From NCBI GenBank assembly GCA_004010935.1, contig CP026511.1, positions 4,464,001 through 4,528,000 on the forward strand: 64,000 nt of DNA, read 5' to 3'. Shown here piece after piece: positions 18,543 to 26,977 of this stretch. A program made the position numbers and the translations under genes. Positions within the stretch are counted from its first letter, which is position 1, and every line of letters starts with the position of its first letter. A model generated the notes under the pieces. The model was given only the letters and a program-made list of their open reading frames with translations. It was not told the DNA's origin and did no database searches. The stretch comes from Pseudomonadaceae bacterium SI-3 (GTDB lineage: Bacteria > Pseudomonadota > Gammaproteobacteria > Pseudomonadales > Pseudomonadaceae).

Positions 18543-19721
18543 CTAACGCTCGCGTACGCCCATTCCCATTGCCTGTCTCGCGAACCAGGCTTTGGCGGGC
18601 GGCAGCAGATCCAGCCCCAGCAATCCAAGATTCCGCCCGGCAATGAAAAGGCGCCCCGAATCACCGAACAGCTGGGTCAGTTGATCGGAAAAACCCACCG
18701 TGACGCGCTGGTCCGAACGCTGCTTTTGATGGTAAGCCTGCAATACGCCCAGGTCGCCCGGCGACGCCGAACTGCCCAAGAGCGCGACCGCAAGGGCCTC
18801 GGTGTCACGGAGGGAAAGGTTGTAACCCTGCCCGGCGATAGGGTGCAAGCTGTGCGCAGCATTACCCAGTACGACCAGGCCAGAGCGAACCTGCTCTTCA
18901 GCTTCGATCAGCACAAGCGGATAGAGGTGCCGCGCGCCAACCTGCTGAAAACCGCCAAGCCGATAGCCGAACGCCTGCTGGAGCTCTTCGAGGAACTCCG
19001 CTTCAGGGAGCGCGGCAAGACGCGCTGCATCCCGTTCCGGCCGAGTCCAGACCAGAGCGCAGCGGTTATCCGGCAGCGGCAGCAACGCCATCGGCCCCTC
19101 ATCGGTGAAGCGCTCGAACGCGCGACCCCCGTGCGGCATACCGGGCGTAACATTGGCGATCAGCGCCGTTTGCCCATAGGGCGATTGTTTGATTTTGATG
19201 CCGAGCTGCTCACGCAGCCCTGAGCGACCACCATCGGCCAGAACCGCGAGATCACAGCCGAGCGTCTGACTGTCAGTCAATGTCAGGTGATAGCCGCCCG
19301 GCACGGCTCGCATCTGCTCGACTTCAGCAGGGCAATGGCGAACCACTACGTCGTCATCGAGTGCTTGCCAGAGACAATGGCCGATCCAGGCGTTTTCCAC
19401 GACATAACCCAGCGCCGGGACACGCTGACTACTGGCGTCAAGCCTGGTGACACCTGCGCGACCGCGGTCGGATACATGGATATCGGTGATTGGCTCTGCA
19501 CGTTCGGCGATCTGATCCCATATGCCCAGGCGCTGGTAAATAAGCCGGGTCCCGTAGGACAACGCGGTAGAACGCGCGTCATAGCTGGGCTGGTAGTGGT
19601 TGCCCGGCTCGAACGGCTCGATCAGCTCGATCGTCCAGCCACGCTGTTTCGCTCCACTTTGCAGTGCCAACGCTAAACTCGCGCCGACCAGCCCACCTCC
19701 GATGATCGCCAACGTTGCCAT
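18543..19721 (-). CDS. ubiH: UbiH, 2-octaprenyl-6-methoxyphenol hydroxylase
   Basis: FAD monooxygenase of aerobic ubiquinone synthesis, 392 residues. FAD motif IIGGGLVGASLALAL at the N-terminus, VLADGGRSGLREQLG near residue 155, and VVLGNAAHSLHPIAGQGYNLS near residue 275. The GD motif is GN here (LGNAAHS), a known UbiH variant. The ATG immediately follows the pepP stop with no spacer bases, so pepP-ubiH are co-translated, the classic ygfB-pepP-ubiH-ubiI order. Confidence 0.93.
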   Translation of the reverse strand: MATLAIIGGGLVGASLALALQSGAKQRGWTIELIEPFEPGNHYQPSYDARSTALSYGTRLIYQRLGIWDQIAERAEPITDIHVSDRGRAGVTRLDASSQRVPALGYVVENAWIGHCLWQALDDDVVVRHCPAEVEQMRAVPGGYHLTLTDSQTLGCDLAVLADGGRSGLREQLGIKIKQSPYGQTALIANVTPGMPHGGRAFERFTDEGPMALLPLPDNRCALVWTRPERDAARLAALPEAEFLEELQQAFGYRLGGFQQVGARHLYPLVLIEAEEQVRSGLVVLGNAAHSLHPIAGQGYNLSLRDTEALAVALLGSSASPGDLGVLQAYHQKQRSDQRVTVGFSDQLTQLFGDSGRLFIAGRNLGLLGLDLLPPAKAWFARQAMGMGVRER

Positions 19722-21053
19722 CTACGCGACCTCGGCGGAAACCGCCATCAGTGCCTCGATCTCGTCAACGGACTTAGGCACACCGCCAGTAAGAATTTCG
19801 CAACCGTTGCGGGTGACCACCACATCATCTTCGATGCGTACGCCGATGCCGCGCCACTTCTTTGCCACGTCCTGATTGTCAGCCGCGACATAGATGCCCG
19901 GCTCGACGGTCATCGCCATGCCGGGCTCCAGAACGCGCCATTCACCGCCGACCTTGTAATCACCGACATCATGCACGTCCATGCCCAACCAGTGGCCGGC
20001 GCGGTGCATGTAGAAGGGTTTGTAGGCTTCGGCGGCAATCAGCTCATCGACGTCACCCTGGAGCAATCCCAGCTCGACCAATCCGGCTGTGATTACCCGA
20101 ACGGTCGCCTCGTGGGCCTCGTTCCAATGCCTGCCGGGCGCGATATGCTTGAAGGCTTCTTCGTTGGCAGCCAGGACCAGCTCATAAATAGCTTTCTGCT
20201 CGGGCGAAAAGCGGCCGCTGACCGGAAAGGTGCGGGTAATGTCGCTGGCGTAGCAATCAATTTCACAGCCGGCGTCTATCAGCACCAAGTCGCCATCCTT
20301 GAGCAGCGCGTCATTCTCGCGGTAGTGCAAGATGCAAGCGTTCTTTCCGGCCGCGACGATGGAACCGTAGGCCGGCATCTTCGCTCCGCCTTTGCGGAAC
20401 TCGTAATCCAGCTCGGCTTCGAGATGGTATTCGTAGAGTCCAGCACGACTGGCCTGCATGGCACGGATATGGGCGCGCGCGGAGATCTCCGCAGCGTGCT
20501 TCATCACCTTTATTTCGTTCGCCGACTTGTACAGGCGCTGGTCGTGCAGCAGATGGTCAAGGGCGACGAATTCGTTCGGCGGCTGCGCCCCCTGACGGGC
20601 CTTGGAGCGGATCGTGTTGATCCACTCCATCAAGCGATGATCGAATTCTTGGTTGCTGCCGATCGCGTAGTAGACGCGTGAACGCCCTTCGATCAAACCG
20701 GGAAGGATGTCGTCTATATCGCCGATGGGGAAGGCATCATCAGCGCCGTAGTCCGAAATCGCGCCATCCTGACCCGCGCGCAGACCATCCCATAACTCGC
20801 GAGCCGGATCGCGTTCGCGACAGAACAACACATACTCGCCGTGCTCTCGACCCGGGATCAGCGCAATCACTGCCTCGGGCTCGGGAAATCCGGAGAGATA
20901 TTGAAAGTCACTGTCCTGACGGTAGATGTGTTCGACGTCGCGGTTGCGAATGTACATCGGCGCGGCCGGCAGGATGGCGATGCTGTTAGGTTCCATCTCA
21001 GCCATCAGCGCCTTGCGCCGGCGGGCATATTCCGACTTGGGGATACGGGTCAT
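19722..21053 (-). CDS. pepP: PepP, Xaa-Pro aminopeptidase P
   Basis: Removes N-terminal residues preceding proline using a dinuclear metal centre. The 443-residue length fits. The creatinase-like N-terminal domain (MTRIPKSEYARRRKALM) precedes the pita-bread domain with metal ligands in LIDAGCEIDCYASDITRTF, the His of HRAGHWLGMDVHD, the Glu of TVEPGIYVA and the Glu of GIGVRIEDDVVV. Lies 13 bases after the YgfB-family gene and abuts ubiH. Confidence 0.96.
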   Translation of the reverse strand: MTRIPKSEYARRRKALMAEMEPNSIAILPAAPMYIRNRDVEHIYRQDSDFQYLSGFPEPEAVIALIPGREHGEYVLFCRERDPARELWDGLRAGQDGAISDYGADDAFPIGDIDDILPGLIEGRSRVYYAIGSNQEFDHRLMEWINTIRSKARQGAQPPNEFVALDHLLHDQRLYKSANEIKVMKHAAEISARAHIRAMQASRAGLYEYHLEAELDYEFRKGGAKMPAYGSIVAAGKNACILHYRENDALLKDGDLVLIDAGCEIDCYASDITRTFPVSGRFSPEQKAIYELVLAANEEAFKHIAPGRHWNEAHEATVRVITAGLVELGLLQGDVDELIAAEAYKPFYMHRAGHWLGMDVHDVGDYKVGGEWRVLEPGMAMTVEPGIYVAADNQDVAKKWRGIGVRIEDDVVVTRNGCEILTGGVPKSVDEIEALMAVSAEVA

Positions 21054-21066
21054 GGACGAGCGGTCC

Positions 21067-21621
21067 TCAATGCAGGGAAGGCTTGGGCGTCGGCGGTACC
21101 GGCTTGGCGCACTCAGTGAATAGCAGCAGGGGCGCTACGCGCAGGTATTCCGTGACCTCCATGTAGTCGTTCTCGCCATCTTCGGACTCATCCAGCGAGT
21201 CCTGGATCTGCGCGATGGCCGCCAGATCCTGAAGCACTTCCATCGCTTCGCCGCTCAGCGCACGATCGCCGGCGACCAAGCCGAATCCGGTCAGGAAACT
21301 CTGGCACCACTGACCCAGAGCCAGCGCACGCTCGGTCAGCGATGCCTCATCGCTCGGCAGCAGCAGGACGATGGTGATGTCATCGCCGGCAAGTTCGCCT
21401 TTGACCATTTCTTGCAGTCCGATAAGTGCTTGGCGCACCGGCTCGTCAGGTTCAGCACCAAGCAGCTCGACAGCATCGCTCAGCCAGGTTTCGGCATCGA
21501 AACCAGCGCCTGCGCAGCTGCGCCCGAGCAACAGTCCATGTAGCTCGGCGGGTGTGACGGGTTGGGCACTGCTGGCCAACAATGTAGCGAAAGCAGCGTA
21601 AGGCGAGTTCTGAATGGGCAT
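21067..21621 (-). CDS. YgfB/UPF0149 family protein
   Basis: A 184-residue all-helical acidic protein of the UPF0149 family, beginning with [23 protein letters not shown] (first part quoted) and with LTGFGL and [33 protein letters not shown] features. In P. aeruginosa YgfB modulates beta-lactam tolerance by dampening AlpA-dependent ampDh3 expression; whether that holds here is unknown. First gene of the pepP-ubiH-ubiI transcription unit and divergent from the TIGR02449-zapA pair. Confidence 0.88.
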   Translation of the reverse strand: MPIQNSPYAAFATLLASSAQPVTPAELHGLLLGRSCAGAGFDAETWLSDAVELLGAEPDEPVRQALIGLQEMVKGELAGDDITIVLLLPSDEASLTERALALGQWCQSFLTGFGLVAGDRALSGEAMEVLQDLAAIAQIQDSLDESEDGENDYMEVTEYLRVAPLLLFTECAKPVPPTPKPSLH

Positions 21622-21745
21622 TGGCAGCTAGGCGCGCAGAGGCGCTAATGTCTAGAATGAAGGCCTTGTATCCTAGCATCGGCATACGAGCCAAGACCAT
21701 CGAAGCCGGCCCACCCAGCGCTCGCGCCACTGACCCGGGAATCCC

Positions 21746-21955
21746 ATGGAAGACGCCGACCTGCAATTGCTGACCGCCAAGCTGGAGCAGCTGATTCAGC
21801 GCACCGAGCAACTCAAGGCGCAGAATCGACTCCTGCGCCAGAGTGAGCAGGCGTGGCGCGAGGAGCGCGCTCATCTGATCGAAAAGAACGAAATGGCCCG
21901 CGTGAAGGTCGAATCAATGATTTCGCGCCTGAAAGCTCTGGAGCAGGACTCATGA
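21746..21955 (+). CDS. TIGR02449 family coiled-coil protein
   Basis: A 69-residue, entirely coiled-coil protein (heptads through LLTAKLEQLIQRTEQLKAQN and onwards) of the TIGR02449 family, commonly found directly before zapA. Its stop codon overlaps the zapA start as ATGA. The size, coiled coil and linkage suggest a division-associated role like ZapB, but this is inference. Confidence 0.85.
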   Translation: MEDADLQLLTAKLEQLIQRTEQLKAQNRLLRQSEQAWREERAHLIEKNEMARVKVESMISRLKALEQDS

Positions 21956-22266
21956 CCCAGCCGAACACCGTTACCGTGCACATCATGGACAAGGAATATT
22001 GCATCTCCTGCCCACCCGAAGAACGCAGCAATCTGGAAGGCGCCGCCCATTACCTGGACCGCAAAATGCGTGAGATCCGCAGCAGCGGCAAAGTCATCGG
22101 CGCTGATCGCGTTGCAGTCATGGCCGCGCTGAACATCACCCACGAGCTGCTACATAAGCACGACCGACTGGATGCCGAAGCCAACAGCGCACGGGAGCAT
22201 GTACGTTCCCTGCTAGAACGAGTCGACAGCGCACTGGCCGCCGATCCAAACCCAACCGGCAACTGA
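21952..22266 (+). CDS. zapA: ZapA, FtsZ-associated cell division protein
   Basis: Promotes bundling of FtsZ protofilaments at the division site. The 104-residue protein has the N-terminal beta region VTVHIMDKEYCISCPPEE and the helix AAHYLDRKMREIRSSGKVIG, then a C-terminal coiled coil. The start is the ATG overlapping the upstream stop, not the 33-codon in-frame extension. Followed by 6S RNA and ygfA, the conserved zapA-ssrS-ygfA arrangement of gammaproteobacteria. Confidence 0.95.
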   Translation: MTQPNTVTVHIMDKEYCISCPPEERSNLEGAAHYLDRKMREIRSSGKVIGADRVAVMAALNITHELLHKHDRLDAEANSAREHVRSLLERVDSALAADPNPTGN

Positions 22267-22287
22267 TGAACGGCAGCCAGATTGCGT

Positions 22288-22293
22288 TATAAT
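22288..22293 (+). promoter_or_regulatory. -10 box of the 6S RNA gene
   Basis: Consensus TATAAT twelve bases before the likely 5' end of 6S RNA. The -35 region is not close to consensus. Confidence 0.7.
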
Positions 22294-22299
22294 CCCGCC

Positions 22300-22476
22300 C
22301 ACTCCCTGGCATGTTCGCCAGTCGGCGATGACCCTCTCCCGATAAGCAACACAATGGAGGCTACACGTAGTGCCGGTGTGCATGTCCGCCTGACGGAAAG
22401 CCTTAAGGTACTCTGTAGTCGCCACCTTGAACTCTCGGGTTCAAGGGCCTACGCGGGCAGCGGCATGCTGGGGAGC
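22300..22476 (+). ncRNA. ssrS: 6S RNA (SsrS)
   Basis: About 177 nt between zapA and ygfA. The terminal helix pairs ctccctggcatg near 22302 with catgctggggag near 22464, using G-U pairs. Internal pieces such as gttcgccagtcggcgatgacc and ccttgaactctcgggttcaagg follow the pseudomonad 6S pattern I recall. 6S RNA mimics an open promoter and holds sigma-70 RNA polymerase in stationary phase. Ends are estimated from the closing helix; processing may trim them. Confidence 0.9.
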
Positions 22477-22484
22477 CTCATTTC

Positions 22485-23087
22485 ATGATTGCAGCCGAAG
22501 GCCTTTCTCGCCCTGCGCTGCGACGTCAGTTGCGCCAGGCGCGCCGCCAGCTTCCTCCGACCGAGCAACGTCGGGCAGCACGAGACCTCTATCGACAACT
22601 CGCCCAGCACCCGGTGTTTCGTCGCGCGCGGCATATTGCTCTGTACTTGCCCAATGATGGCGAGATCGATCCGCGGCCACTGCTGCGAGAAGCCCAACGA
22701 CGAGGCAAGGCGACCTATCTACCAGTGCTCAACGCCTGGCCGCGAACGCGCATGGTGTTCCAACGAATCATGCCGAACGAGCGCCTCACGCCGAATCGCT
22801 TTGGGATCGCCGAGCCCGCATTTCGCCCTGCCCGGCAACGGCGCATCTGGACGCTCGATCTGGTGCTTATGCCACTAGTGGGGTTCGACGAACACGGCGG
22901 GCGCCTGGGTATGGGCGGCGGTTTTTACGATCGCAGTCTGGCCTATCGCGGCAGGCGCAAAAATGGTCACAAACCGACACTTCTTGGGCTCGCGCATGAG
23001 TGCCAGAAGGTGGACCGACTACCGCTAGAACCCTGGGATGTGAGTCTGCAGGCTACCGTGACGGACCTGAGTTGGTACGAGGGATGA
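22485..23087 (+). CDS. ygfA: 5-formyltetrahydrofolate cyclo-ligase
   Basis: Converts 5-formyl-THF to 5,10-methenyl-THF with ATP. The 200-residue protein shows the N-terminal LRRQLRQARRQLPPTEQRR helix, IALYLPNDGEIDPRPLL and the phosphate/substrate loop GGRLGMGGGFYDRSLAY near residue 145. It begins nine bases after the 6S RNA end, so it is probably read through from the ssrS transcript, as in Escherichia coli. Folate role fits the glycine cleavage genes elsewhere in the window. Confidence 0.94.
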   Translation: MIAAEGLSRPALRRQLRQARRQLPPTEQRRAARDLYRQLAQHPVFRRARHIALYLPNDGEIDPRPLLREAQRRGKATYLPVLNAWPRTRMVFQRIMPNERLTPNRFGIAEPAFRPARQRRIWTLDLVLMPLVGFDEHGGRLGMGGGFYDRSLAYRGRRKNGHKPTLLGLAHECQKVDRLPLEPWDVSLQATVTDLSWYEG

Positions 23088-23142
23088 GGCGGGACGGGTG
23101 ATGCGGAGAGTGTCGCTAGCCGCATCCATGCGGCGGACTCGA

Positions 23143-23292
23143 TCAGCGCTGAAGCTGCTGAGAGTGACTGATCGGAACCATCGAAGACGAATCTCCTGAT
23201 TGCTCCCAAAGGCCCTGCGTATAGCCGGTAGTGACGACACCGAGGCCAAAGATCAGCACCAATATCCAAAGAATATCTGGCTTGCGTTTCAT
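23143..23292 (-). CDS. Small single-pass membrane protein, 49 residues
   Basis: An ORF of 49 codons with an excellent ribosome site (GGGGGAGG seven bases before ATG). The product begins MKRKPDILW and carries one hydrophobic segment, ILWILVLIFGLGVVTTGYTQ, then a polar tail rich in Ser and Gln. The basic N-terminus before the helix suggests N-in topology. I do not recognise a family with a known function. It converges on ygfA. A 12-codon upstream extension is less likely given the ribosome site. Confidence 0.7.
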   Translation of the reverse strand: MKRKPDILWILVLIFGLGVVTTGYTQGLWEQSGDSSSMVPISHSQQLQR

Positions 23293-23485
23293 AGTTTTCG
23301 CCTCCCCCTGCCAGGCGAATAGTTTCATTCGAGTCAGTATCGTTTTAGTTTTTCAGACTCGACAATGCCAACCTCAAGCGCGGCATTCTCCGCTATGCAC
23401 CGATGCCGCGCAAACAGGCGTTGCGACCGGTTGTCGGGGAGTTTCGCTTGAGAACCCAAGATGCAAATAGCAGCGAGCAAAGACC

Positions 23486-23935
23486 ATGCCGTACTGGCTC
23501 ATGAAGTCCGAACCCGACGAGTTTTCAATCGCAAACCTACAGCAACTAGAAACCGGTCGTTGGGACGGTGTGCGCAACTATCAAGCGCGCAACTTCCTAC
23601 GAAACATGATCGAGGGGGACCTGTTCTTCTTTTACCACTCCAGTTGCGCAGTACCGGGTATCGTCGGCGTCGGAAAAATCACCCGCAGCGCTTATCAGGA
23701 CCCAACTGCACTGGATCCTGCTAGCCCGTATTACGATGCGAAGGCAACTACGTCCAAAAACCCCTGGGATGCTGTGGACGTAGGCTTCGTCGAGCGTTTT
23801 CCGGTGACATTGACGCTGCCCCAACTGAAGGCGCAGCCGGCGCTTTCGCAGATGCCGCTCGTCAAGAAAGGTAGTCGGCTCTCGGTCATGCCTGTTACCG
23901 AGACGGAATGGCAGGCCGTGCTTTCACTCCGTTGA
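23486..23935 (+). CDS. EVE domain protein
   Basis: A 149-residue single-domain EVE (PUA-like) protein, related to thymocyte nuclear protein 1. Characteristic pieces are MPYWLMKSEPDEFSI at the N-terminus, WDGVRNYQARNFLR near residue 27, GDLFFFYHSS near 45 and GIVGVGKI near 60. The fold binds modified bases in DNA or RNA; the specific ligand here is unknown. Stands alone, convergent with the FliL-like gene. Confidence 0.92.
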   Translation: MPYWLMKSEPDEFSIANLQQLETGRWDGVRNYQARNFLRNMIEGDLFFFYHSSCAVPGIVGVGKITRSAYQDPTALDPASPYYDAKATTSKNPWDAVDVGFVERFPVTLTLPQLKAQPALSQMPLVKKGSRLSVMPVTETEWQAVLSLR

Positions 23936-23963
23936 CTAGGCAAGCCACCCCCAGGAACCACGG

Positions 23964-24371
23964 CTACTGAATGATCAGATTGTTGAACAGCAGGTCGTCG
24001 ACCAAGGGCTTGCCTTCTTCTTGCGTCAACACCGCCTGTACCTGTTTGAGCGCTTCCTGACGTAACGCTTCCTTGGCTTCGACCGAGCCGAGACTGGCGT
24101 CCGTTTGCTGGGAAAACAGTATGACCAGCTGATTCCGAATGAGCGGCTCATGGTGCTTGACCTTGGCCTCGGCTTCGCTGCCGGTTACTCGCAGCGCGAT
24201 ATCTGCCTTGTAGTACTTGAGCTTACCGTCGGAACCATAGTTGCCGACCAATGCGGGTACCAACCCGTAGTAGACAGTCTTTGCAGCTGCGCCCTCTTCG
24301 GGCTCGGGGGAGTTGGCGAATACGGGCAGCGCGAGGCCCAGGGCCAGACAGAGAAGAATGATGCGTTTCAC
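23964..24371 (-). CDS. FliL-like exported protein (GTG start)
   Basis: A 135-residue protein with an N-terminal signal/anchor (MKRIILLCLALGLALPVFA) and a FliL-type domain: YYGLVPALVGNYG, YKADIALRV, HHEPLIRNQLVILFSQQ and a C-terminal LFNNLIIQ. FliL stabilises flagellar stators, but this copy is outside any flagellar cluster, so it is a paralogue of unknown role. The start is GTG at 24371, preceded by GGAG at eight bases; the 26 upstream codons are excluded because they would bury the signal. Confidence 0.8.
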   Translation of the reverse strand: MKRIILLCLALGLALPVFANSPEPEEGAAAKTVYYGLVPALVGNYGSDGKLKYYKADIALRVTGSEAEAKVKHHEPLIRNQLVILFSQQTDASLGSVEAKEALRQEALKQVQAVLTQEEGKPLVDDLLFNNLIIQ

Positions 24372-24557
24372 AGAACTGCTCCTAGGGCTATTGGCGCCAG
24401 CATACCCAGTGATACGCACGGACCCAAGCCCAGCCTTATGAATTGCCATCAGAGCCGAACATGCTCGTTGCGTCGCCCGAGCAGCCTTCTAGACTGACCG
24501 GACACAACCCAGGCCATGAGTGCCATCAGTCCAGATACGACAATAAAAGGAAACTCG

Positions 24558-25535
24558 ATGAAAGCTGTCCTGTGCAAAGCATTCGGCCCGGCCGAAAATC
24601 TCGTCGTAGAAGAGTGCGACAGCCCTCAGATCAAGAAGGGCGACGTGCTGCTCGATGTGCACGCAGCGGGCGTCAACTTCCCAGACACACTGATCATCGA
24701 GGGCAAGTATCAGTTCAAGCCACCGTTTCCGTTTTCCCCAGGTGGCGAGGCGGCTGGGGTGGTCGCGGCCGTAGGCGAAAAGATTACTCACCTGAAGGTC
24801 GGTGACCGCGTCATGGGTCTAACCGGCTGGGGCAGTTTCGCTGAACAGGTCGCGGTACCTGGGCACAACGTATTGCCGATCCCTCAGGAGATGGATTTCG
24901 AGACCGCCGCGGCTTTTAGCATGACCTACGGCACCTCGATGCATGCACTGAAGCAGCGCGCCAACCTGCAGCCGGGCGAAACCTTGCTGGTTCTCGGCGC
25001 GTCCGGCGGGGTCGGCCTGGCTGCCGTAGAGATCGGCAAGGCAATGGGGGCAAAAGTCATTGCCGCCGCCTCGACTGCCGAGAAGCTGGAAGTGGCAAAA
25101 AAAGCAGGAGCTGACGAACTCATCAACTACAGCGAAACCAGCCTCAAGGAAAAGCTGAAAGAGCTTACTGCTGGCCAGGGCGTCGACGTCATCTACGACC
25201 CGGTTGGCGGCGCACTGTTCGAAGATGCGTTTCGTAGCATCGCATGGAATGGTCGAATGCTGGTGGTCGGTTTCGCAGCAGGAGATATCCCATCGCTTCC
25301 CGCCAACCTGCCACTTCTGAAAGGCGCCTCGCTTGTGGGTGTGTTCTGGGGGTCCTTTGCCCAACGGCAGCCACACGACAACGCGGCCAACTTCAAGCAG
25401 CTTTTCGCATGGCACGCCGAGGGCAAGCTGAAGCCACTGGTGTCACAGACATTTGCCCTGGAGCAGGCAGCCGATGCAATCAATACGCTGGGGCAGCGCA
25501 AGGCGGTGGGCAAGCTGGTCGTGAAGGTCCGCTAA
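24558..25535 (+). CDS. NADPH:quinone oxidoreductase, zinc-free MDR family
   Basis: A 325-residue medium-chain reductase of the quinone oxidoreductase type. It lacks the zinc-binding cysteines of alcohol dehydrogenases and has the GroES-like N-terminal part (VLLDVHAAGVNFPDTLIIEG) and a Rossmann motif LVLGASGGVGLAAVEIG near residue 145. A YDPVGG motif near residue 215 is also typical. Start at the ATG behind AAAGGAAA; the 14-codon extension is rejected. Monocistronic, convergent with secB. Confidence 0.9.
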   Translation: MKAVLCKAFGPAENLVVEECDSPQIKKGDVLLDVHAAGVNFPDTLIIEGKYQFKPPFPFSPGGEAAGVVAAVGEKITHLKVGDRVMGLTGWGSFAEQVAVPGHNVLPIPQEMDFETAAAFSMTYGTSMHALKQRANLQPGETLLVLGASGGVGLAAVEIGKAMGAKVIAAASTAEKLEVAKKAGADELINYSETSLKEKLKELTAGQGVDVIYDPVGGALFEDAFRSIAWNGRMLVVGFAAGDIPSLPANLPLLKGASLVGVFWGSFAQRQPHDNAANFKQLFAWHAEGKLKPLVSQTFALEQAADAINTLGQRKAVGKLVVKVR

Positions 25536-25543
25536 AGAGGATT

Positions 25544-25575
25544 CGCTCGTTGCCCACAGCTGTGTGCAACGAGCG
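25544..25575. terminator. Shared hairpin between quinone reductase and secB
   Basis: Perfect ten-base inverted repeat cgctcgttgc (25544-25553) / gcaacgagcg (25566-25575), loop of twelve, in the 49-base convergent spacer. A longer outer pairing gattcg / cgaatc surrounds it. No strong T-run, so it is a probable bidirectional terminator. Confidence 0.65.
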
Positions 25576-25584
25576 GCCTCCGAA

Positions 25585-26079
25585 TCAATGGGCGGTAGCT
25601 GGACTCTCGCCGCCCTGCTGCATGCGCGCCATTTCCTGGGCGTAGAGCGCGTCGAAGTTCACCGGCGCCAGCATCAACGCAGGGAAGGAGCCGCGCGTGA
25701 CTAGGCTGTCGAGTGTTTCCCGCGCATAGGGGAACAGGATATTTGGGCAAAACGCGCCAAGCGTATGGCTCATGGCCTGCGCTTCGAGGCCCTTGATCAG
25801 GAAGATACCGGCCTGCTGCACTTCAGCAATGAACGCCACTTCCTCACCGGTCTTGACCGTTACGGAAAGCGTCAGCACCACCTCATGGAAATCACCTTCC
25901 AGCGACTTCTGCTTGGTGTTCAGATCCAGCGCAACGCTCGGGTTCCATTCCTGGCGGAAGATTTCCGGACTTTTCGGGGCTTCGAAAGAGAGGTCACGGA
26001 CATAGATCCGCTGCAGAGAAAACTGCGCGCCCTGCTCTTCCTGACCTGCGGCGGCACCGTTGTTTGCTTGTTCAGTCAT
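25585..26079 (-). CDS. secB: SecB, protein export chaperone
   Basis: Tetrameric cytosolic chaperone that keeps precursors unfolded and delivers them to SecA. The 164-residue sequence has [35 protein letters not shown] and the conserved C-terminal [17 protein letters not shown]. The start is the ATG before TEQANNGAA; the longer frame adds a basic non-conserved stretch. Last gene of rhodanese-grxC-secB, an order shared with Escherichia coli. Confidence 0.96.
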   Translation of the reverse strand: MTEQANNGAAAGQEEQGAQFSLQRIYVRDLSFEAPKSPEIFRQEWNPSVALDLNTKQKSLEGDFHEVVLTLSVTVKTGEEVAFIAEVQQAGIFLIKGLEAQAMSHTLGAFCPNILFPYARETLDSLVTRGSFPALMLAPVNFDALYAQEMARMQQGGESPATAH

Positions 26080-26165
26080 GTGAAGCCTTCTTGTTGTGCA
26101 TGTCGAGTTTGAGTCGCGCCGCCCGTAGCGGGATTTCATCCGCTACCGACAGGCCGTTATTCGAG

Positions 26166-26420
26166 TCACGCCTGAAGCATCGCGTCCAGGCGGCCAGCCC
26201 GCTCCAACGCGTGCAGCTCGTCGCAGCCACCGACGTGTTCGTCACCAATCCAAATCTGCGGGACGGATGTTCGCCCAGCCTTTGCCGCCATTTCCGAGCG
26301 CAACGCAGGCTTACCGTCGACGGGGATTTCCTCGTAGCTGACGCCCTTGCGATCAAGCAGGCTCTTGGCCCTGATGCAAAACGGGCACCAGGCGGTGGTG
26401 TACATGACGACTTTGGACAT
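26166..26420 (-). CDS. grxC: Glutaredoxin 3
   Basis: An 84-residue dithiol glutaredoxin with active site C12-P-F-C15 in YTTAWCPFCIRAK, the cis-Pro loop TSVPQIWIG near residue 50 and the GGCDEL glutathione-contact motif. Reduces disulfides and glutathione mixed disulfides in the cytosol. Starts two bases after the rhodanese stop, so the two are one operon. Confidence 0.95.
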   Translation of the reverse strand: MSKVVMYTTAWCPFCIRAKSLLDRKGVSYEEIPVDGKPALRSEMAAKAGRTSVPQIWIGDEHVGGCDELHALERAGRLDAMLQA

Positions 26421-26422
26421 AA

Positions 26423-26836
26423 TTATTTAACCACTGGCAGATTTTCGCCGCGCCAGCTGGAAATTCCTCCGGACAGCTTCGCGGCAGTGAAGCCCGCCTT
26501 CTGCAGTTCACGGCAGGCCGTTCCGGCGTGCTGGCCCATGGCATCAACGACCACGATGGTCTTGCCCTTGTGCTTTTCCAGCTCGCCCAGTCGGCTGACC
26601 AGCTTCTCGTGGGGAATGTTCAATGAGTCGACAATATGGCCCGCGTCGAACTCCTTCTTCGCGCGCACGTCCAACACCACGCCTTCGTCGCGGTTGACCA
26701 GACCGGTCAGCTCGCGGTTGCTCAGGCTCTTGCCGCCCTTGCGTGCCTCGGTGATGGCGAGAAGCACCAGCAACACCAAGAAGATGCTGACAAGAACATA
26801 GTGGTTAGAGACAAATTCAATCAGGTTAGCGACCAT
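26423..26836 (-). CDS. Membrane-anchored rhodanese-like protein lacking the catalytic Cys
   Basis: A 137-residue protein with an N-terminal membrane anchor (about residues 10-29, YVLVSIFLVLLVLLAITEA) and one rhodanese fold: VVLDVRAKKEFDAGHIVDSLNIP (quoted in part), then the active-site loop. Where sulfurtransferases have Cys followed by a five-residue anion loop, this one reads VVVDAMGQHAGTA, with Asp in place of the Cys. Another Cys (TACREL) is six residues on and is not in the loop position. Rhodanese sulfur transfer is therefore unlikely; a binding or scaffolding role is more probable. First gene of the grxC-secB operon, equivalent to E. coli yibN. Confidence 0.85.
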   Translation of the reverse strand: MVANLIEFVSNHYVLVSIFLVLLVLLAITEARKGGKSLSNRELTGLVNRDEGVVLDVRAKKEFDAGHIVDSLNIPHEKLVSRLGELEKHKGKTIVVVDAMGQHAGTACRELQKAGFTAAKLSGGISSWRGENLPVVK

Positions 26837-26977
26837 CTAAAGGGTACCCGGGGGATAAAATGCGGGCCAGTATACACAGCCCCCCCACCAGGCTGAACCC
26901 TGCGAATCGTGACGCCCAACCGGCCAACTATTAGACTGGCCGCCTTTTTTCGCGACCCCGTGCAAGGAGCCAGACAC

